The notes beneath the pieces are model-generated. The model was not told where the DNA came from and did no database searches. It saw nothing but the letters and a program-made list of their open reading frames with translations. A DNA stretch of 26,307 nucleotides from CAAFZY01 sp964410325 (lineage in GTDB: Bacteria > Pseudomonadota > Alphaproteobacteria > RF32 > CAG-239). Every line of letters begins with the position of its first letter. Position 1 is the stretch's first letter. The translations under genes and the position numbers were made by a program. Positions 21,991-26,307 of the stretch are shown piece after piece. Where the stretch lies: the NCBI GenBank assembly GCA_964410325.1, contig CAYPFN010000019.1:1-26307 (forward strand), written 5' to 3'.

Positions 21991-22235
21991 TGGACTATAA
22001 GCCAACAGGCGATAAGGACAGGGAAGTAAAGCTAAAGAGTGATATCTGGGTGAAAGTTCATGATATCCCTGAACTGCTCAAGAGCGTAGAAGCTTTCTCA
22101 GCTATCCGGTTCTATATCAGGTGGCGGACTTTCGGTTTTCCTTATGGACCATGGGGCTTGAATCCTAATGTTTTGGTTGAGGTGGTAGAAATCCTAGATC
22201 CATTGGACAGGCTCTATCATCCAAAGATGATTTAG
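21948..22235 (+). CDS. Tail assembly chaperone, -1 frame extension (gpT-like)
   Basis: A 95-codon extension translated only as the C-terminal part of the frameshift product; the first codon after slippage is CTA 21948. A GTG at 21960 could be called as a start but has no Shine-Dalgarno and lies inside the hairpin. The extension has patterns seen in T-type domains (YTVDYKPTGDKDREVKLKSD, a helix near IPELLKSVEAF, and the C-terminal RTFGFPYGPWG). By analogy with lambda, T recruits tail tube subunits while G coats the tape measure. The tape measure gene follows after 18 bases. Confidence 0.85.
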   Translation, partial: LIKTVYSLVCEKYTVDYKPTGDKDREVKLKSDIWVKVHDIPELLKSVEAFSAIRFYIRWRTFGFPYGPWGLNPNVLVEVVEILDPLDRLYHPKMI

Positions 22236-22253
22236 ATGAGCAAGGGAGTGTAA

Positions 22254-24509
22254 ATGGCAAGCAACATAAGTTTACAGATAGCAGCTGATGTTTCTTCAGC
22301 TGTAAAAGGAATTCAAAGTGTAGCACAGCAGCTGTCAGACTTAAAGAACAGCTCTAGCTCAGGGCTAAGTGCTTTTACATCTCTTGCTACTGGTGTGGCA
22401 TCTACACGCGTTGTTTTTGATACAGTTGCACAGAGCATTTCTAAGGTTGTCTCTGTAGCTAGTAATTTGATTTCTGCTTATGCCTCACAAGAGCAGGCAG
22501 AGATGCGACTGCAGACAATGCTTAAGGCAACGCAGAATGCTTGTGGCATGACAGCTGCAGAGCTATTGGATCTTGCTGAAGCTTTAAGCGAAGTCACAAC
22601 GTATGCTGCGGGCGATGTCCTTGAGATTGAGAATGTTCTGATTGCAACTGAAAACTTAGGCAGGGATGTTGTACCAGAAGCAACGAAGGCTGTATTAAAC
22701 CTTGCATCTGCTACGGGCAGGGACGCGACACAGGCAGCGCGTCAGCTCTCCAGAGCTCTTGCAGACCCTGCTAAGAATATCAACGTACTAAACTCCGCTG
22801 GGCTTACGCTTACATCCACTCAAATTGAAAACATCAAAACGGTCCAGGAGCAGAGCGGGATTTATGAGGCGCAGAGGCTCATCCTTGACCATGTGGCTGC
22901 TACTTATGGCGACATGGCAGAAGCTATTGCGCAAACTGATTCAGGAAAGTTAGAGAGAATCAAGAACGTCTGGCAGGATATAAAGGAAGGTTTAGGAAGA
23001 AGCCTGCTTAATACAATAAGTCCTGCATTAGATGCGGTTTATGAATCTCTGAAGAATATTTATGAGATTATAGATAACCATAACAATTTTGTTGAATCCA
23101 GAAATACGGTTGAATCTGCTCTTTCTAGTTATAATTATGACTTTACAGGACTCTCAGATAGTGAGCTCAGAACGCTTTTTAACAGCACGGAATATGGGCA
23201 GTGGTACAACAAGGCATCGTATGAGCTAGCCGACTTTGAGACTAACAGAGGAACTTATGAGCTTAACGCACTAAGGGTTGGTGTATGGGATGATGCCGGG
23301 GAGCGTTTTGCAAAGGCCATCTTAGCAGAGCTTGAAGATAGGGCGACTCCTAAAGAAAGTACAGGGATGGGCCTTACGGCATTACAGAATCTCTGGTCTG
23401 TGCAGGACCTTGTAGCAAATGACTTTGGGTTTAACACAGACTTTGGTCTACAGATTTCTAATCCATTCAATACATCATCCTTGGCTGGTTATCAGGATTT
23501 TCAGGAGCTAAAAACTATCCTTGGAACTCTTCAGGAGTCAACGCAGGATTCTTTTTCCTCTTTCATGCGCTCTAACGGCTCATTATCTTCTTCTTACAGG
23601 ATTTCACAGATAGACGATAAAATTGCAAGTGCTGCAGAGCTTATGGCATCTGGCGCTTTATCAGATGACCAGATAGCACAGCTTGAGCAGGTTGTAGAGG
23701 CTCTGGAAAAGCAAAAAGATGCGCTCTCAGATGTAGAGGATGGTTTAAATGATGTCGTAAGTGCAATCCCTGATATGGTTTCACAGGTCATGTCCTTTGC
23801 CTCAGCTCTTGGAGATCTCTTTTCTACAATGGCAGATAGTGCCATAGAAGCGCTTGAAGAACTGCAGGAAGAGTGGGATGACTACTTTGAAGAGCTTGAT
23901 GACACGCAGGCTAAACAGCTCTCATCCATGAACGCGCTGCTTGCATCTGGCAACATGAGCTATGAAGAGTACATTAACGCACTCAATGCCTTGGATGAAG
24001 AGCGCGCAGCAGCGCAGGCACAGGCGGCAGCAGAAGAGGAAGAGGCTACAGAGAAAGCTAACGAGCTTGCACGCGCTGCATTTATCGCAGAGCAGACTAA
24101 TGCAGTTGCACAGGTTGCAATGTCCACGGCGCAGGCAATTATGGCAGCTTGGGCAGATGACCCTAATCCTGTAGTGGCAGGAATCATGACAGGGCTTATT
24201 TCTGCTACAGCTGCAGTGCAGACAGCTGCAATCTTATCTCAGAGCTACACGCCACTGGCTGCAGGTGGTATTGTCCAGAGTCCAACGCACGCACTCATTG
24301 GTGAAGGTGGTTCACCTGAGGCAATCTTGCCACTCACAGATGCTAACCTTGACAGGTTCGGGCTCTCTGATTCTTCTTCTGGCGTCATTAACATTGTCAT
24401 CAATATTGAAAATTCTTACTCAGGAGACCAACTTGCGGATGATGTTTTTAACGGCATAGAAAGAGCGCAGCGCACGGGAGCTCTTCCAAAATGGAGGTAC
24501 ATTCAGTAA
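22254..24509 (+). CDS. Tape measure protein
   Basis: A 751-residue protein that sets tail length and passes into the host at infection. It is largely helical: an N-terminal Ser-rich part, a hydrophobic helix region near residues 50-85, a MLKATQ...TYAAGDVLEIENVLIATE block typical of siphovirus tape measures, acidic coiled coil near 545-610, and an Ala-rich hydrophobic stretch near 615-675. The end carries AAGGIVQSPTHALIGEGG, a common tape-measure motif. At about 0.15 nm per residue the tail would be near 110 nm. AGGGAG precedes the ATG. No lytic enzyme domain is seen. Confidence 0.92.
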   Translation: MASNISLQIAADVSSAVKGIQSVAQQLSDLKNSSSSGLSAFTSLATGVASTRVVFDTVAQSISKVVSVASNLISAYASQEQAEMRLQTMLKATQNACGMTAAELLDLAEALSEVTTYAAGDVLEIENVLIATENLGRDVVPEATKAVLNLASATGRDATQAARQLSRALADPAKNINVLNSAGLTLTSTQIENIKTVQEQSGIYEAQRLILDHVAATYGDMAEAIAQTDSGKLERIKNVWQDIKEGLGRSLLNTISPALDAVYESLKNIYEIIDNHNNFVESRNTVESALSSYNYDFTGLSDSELRTLFNSTEYGQWYNKASYELADFETNRGTYELNALRVGVWDDAGERFAKAILAELEDRATPKESTGMGLTALQNLWSVQDLVANDFGFNTDFGLQISNPFNTSSLAGYQDFQELKTILGTLQESTQDSFSSFMRSNGSLSSSYRISQIDDKIASAAELMASGALSDDQIAQLEQVVEALEKQKDALSDVEDGLNDVVSAIPDMVSQVMSFASALGDLFSTMADSAIEALEELQEEWDDYFEELDDTQAKQLSSMNALLASGNMSYEEYINALNALDEERAAAQAQAAAEEEEATEKANELARAAFIAEQTNAVAQVAMSTAQAIMAAWADDPNPVVAGIMTGLISATAAVQTAAILSQSYTPLAAGGIVQSPTHALIGEGGSPEAILPLTDANLDRFGLSDSSSGVINIVINIENSYSGDQLADDVFNGIERAQRTGALPKWRYIQ

Positions 24510-26307
24510 ATGCCATACACGCTTGAAATTGGTGATAAGACATACAACATTCTTTCTGATTCTTTTACTTTGAAGATGGCAGCAGGAGAGAGCGGAGAGC
24601 ATGAGAGCTCATCCTGCTCTCTTTCGATAAGAGGCGATGATGTCTTACAGGTCATCATGTATGCAGAGGATCTCTTGGATGCGGTAGTAAAGGACAATGA
24701 CGGCAACGTTATCTTTACAGGCGTTATAAGGCCTTATTCATCTGCAAATGTTTCACAAACTACCTTGGATGCGCTTTCCCTTGAAGTCCTGGATTACACG
24801 GAGAAGCTTGATGTTAAAGTTTATGAGGCGCCAACATCTGATGAGTACAAGGTGGATGGCGTTGTCTATACAGACACATGGGATGGTCTTGTTGTATGTG
24901 ATCCAAATGATACAGAAAATTCTATAGTGCATAAGCTCTGTGCACTCTGTGGCATAACTAATATTGAAGCACCGGCTATAGATCAGACTATCTACAGGTT
25001 TTCTTTAGAGTATGGCGATAATCTGCAAGATCTTTTAACCACCTTGCTTTATGAATACGTGTACGATTTCCGTTTTGATGAGAATGGAAAGATGATAGTT
25101 TTTCAGTCAGGTCCTCAGATTAAAACAGATAATAGTGTTTCCGACATAGAACTATCTGGCACAGTCTCTGTGCTTATTGACAGCTTATCCCTTTCGCGCT
25201 CAGACCAGAAGAAGGACGGCGCACTGGTCAACTACACAAAATATGGGACGCAGGAGGATGTTAAGCTGTATGAGACGAAGTTAACAGATGGCAATCTCTG
25301 GTTTGTTACACCATCGTATGATTCAGGTCTATGTAGGATAGATCAGGATGTAACTTGGGACCTTTCAGCTCTAACTAACATTAACGCAGAGGATATCATC
25401 CTTTCTAATTTCTGGTTAAAGGTTACTCCGGGTGGTTGCTGGGTTAGTCGTAATTCAAATTATACGTTAAGCGATTGTGATGAAGATGGCGGGCATATAG
25501 CGGGCTCTTCTTCTGGATGGTTTTATATATATATAGACTTAACTCTTCAAGTTTACGCAGATGCAACCTATATCGTCGATGAAATAGGCTCTGTCGGGTA
25601 TGATGGTACAAATGCAGAAAGCTATACAGCTGAGTACATCTTTACTGCAGCAAACGCAACTGCACTGGCTTACGCGATTAAAACCAGAGGAGAGCGCGGG
25701 CAGTTTACTTATAAGTTCAAGTCTTACGATAAACTTGAGCCGGGCGCTGTATACACGCTTGAAGAGCTCTCAGTTTCTGGCATTTCTACATCTGTAAGAA
25801 TCACGGCACGCAAGCAGACAGACACAACGGGCGTATATGACTATGAAGCAGAAGGCTATGGCACAGCAGTCTTTACTGAGCCTACTTTTGCAAAAGAGAG
25901 AGCTGAGGCTGTCTTAGAATCTCAGCCATGGGTTGAACTGATACTGTCCAAGAACACAATAACGGATAACAACAGCGCAGACGTTGTAGCAACAGCTTAC
26001 GGAAAGCTCATAGCAAAATACAACAGGCCTGTATCCTGGTATGTTAACGGTTCTCTCTGGGGAGACTTTACAGGGGAGACGCAGATCACTCTTACTACAG
26101 AACACTTGCAAGCAGGTGAAAACATTATTTCAGTTGCAGGCACATATGAAGATGAAGAATATGGCGCAAGTGCAATCCTTACGTACTACTCAGAAGGCAC
26201 GAACGGCAAGGATGCGGAAGAGGTCCAGATACAATATGCGTGGGGGACTAGTGCAACGGTTGCACCTACTGTTTCTAATCTCTGGATATGGGAGGACAAT
26301 CTCTTTT
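24510..26307 (+). CDS. Tail tip / hub protein with Ig-like part, cut by window end
   Basis: An open frame starts at ATG 24510, directly after the tape measure stop, and stays open for 599 codons to the window edge, so the C-terminus is missing. GGAGG lies at 24493-24497. The first 300 residues are beta-rich with a hub-like pattern (SLSIRGDDVLQVIMY, FTGVIRPYSS, LDYTEKLDVKVYE), followed by an apparently inserted Gly/Ser/aromatic segment near 305-345. Residues about 475-560 resemble an Ig-like fold (WYVNGSLWGDFTGETQITL). The last residues, NGKDAEEVQIQYAW, match repeat units found in receptor-binding tail proteins. Role in host contact is likely. Confidence 0.75.
   Translation, partial: MPYTLEIGDKTYNILSDSFTLKMAAGESGEHESSSCSLSIRGDDVLQVIMYAEDLLDAVVKDNDGNVIFTGVIRPYSSANVSQTTLDALSLEVLDYTEKLDVKVYEAPTSDEYKVDGVVYTDTWDGLVVCDPNDTENSIVHKLCALCGITNIEAPAIDQTIYRFSLEYGDNLQDLLTTLLYEYVYDFRFDENGKMIVFQSGPQIKTDNSVSDIELSGTVSVLIDSLSLSRSDQKKDGALVNYTKYGTQEDVKLYETKLTDGNLWFVTPSYDSGLCRIDQDVTWDLSALTNINAEDIILSNFWLKVTPGGCWVSRNSNYTLSDCDEDGGHIAGSSSGWFYIYIDLTLQVYADATYIVDEIGSVGYDGTNAESYTAEYIFTAANATALAYAIKTRGERGQFTYKFKSYDKLEPGAVYTLEELSVSGISTSVRITARKQTDTTGVYDYEAEGYGTAVFTEPTFAKERAEAVLESQPWVELILSKNTITDNNSADVVATAYGKLIAKYNRPVSWYVNGSLWGDFTGETQITLTTEHLQAGENIISVAGTYEDEEYGASAILTYYSEGTNGKDAEEVQIQYAWGTSATVAPTVSNLWIWEDNLF

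Noticed and set aside
21960..22235. Independent gene starting at GTG 21960
   Set aside because: No Shine-Dalgarno, start lies inside the hairpin, and a phased slippery site just upstream explains expression by frameshift.
23594..24187. Minus-strand Ala/Ser-rich frames opposite the tape measure
   Set aside because: Low-complexity mirror of the Ala-rich helical tape measure; typical shadow frames.

Overview
The window is the left and central part of a temperate, long-tailed (siphovirus-type) phage, most likely an integrated prophage. Evidence is a tyrosine integrase, a self-cleaving CI-type repressor facing a Cro-like gene, a recombination/replication block, and an HK97-type head module followed by a tail module in standard order. 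The host cannot be named safely. Strong Shine-Dalgarno sites, moderate G+C, a Cys-lipobox lipoprotein and the style of the repressor C-terminus fit a gut or rumen bacterium. I lean weakly to a spirochaete, with Firmicutes as the alternative.

Layout. (1) 1-2633, leftward lysogeny module: repeated TTTGYCCACG-type sites that may be integrase arm sites, the integrase, a candidate plus-strand small RNA with its own promoter and hairpin, a lipoprotein that abuts the repressor gene, and the S24 repressor. (2) 2634-3048, switch region: a strong rightward promoter and two operators with identical half-sites (TTTAGA-N3-TCTAAA) bracketing a Cro-like gene. (3) 3049-10739, rightward early genes: a Xis-like protein, small unknowns, a Sak4-like ATPase, a DUF669 protein, a PD-(D/E)XK nuclease, a DEAH helicase, a TOPRIM/RepA-type primase-helicase and a VRR-NUC nuclease. 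A cluster of TGTGCCCA iterons around an A+T-rich nested palindrome at 10219-10399 is a good candidate replication origin. (4) 10772-12494, small accessory genes: a pair of paralogues, a 22-residue membrane peptide, a NUMOD1-like protein and a palindrome that may be a terminator. (5) 12553-19730, packaging and head: HNH nuclease, small and large terminase, a portal fused to a MuF-type domain, prohead protease, major capsid protein and two connector proteins. (6) 19727-26307, tail: a tail-terminator-like protein carrying two extra 141-residue repeats, a 55-residue zinc ribbon, the tail tube protein, the two-frame tail assembly chaperone with a complete -1 frameshift signal, the tape measure, and a large tail-tip protein that runs off the window end.

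The genes form a coherent programme. Repressor and lipoprotein would be made together in the lysogen. Release of the operators would turn on cro, xis, recombination and replication genes. Packaging, head and tail genes follow in one tightly packed rightward series with many ATGA-type overlaps. Lysis genes are not in the window. There is no gene-free stretch longer than 300 bases. The strongest observations beyond routine annotation are the frameshift signal at 21942-21990, the origin-like repeats at 10219-10399, the tail terminator with tandem added domains, the repressor-coupled lipoprotein and the candidate small RNA.
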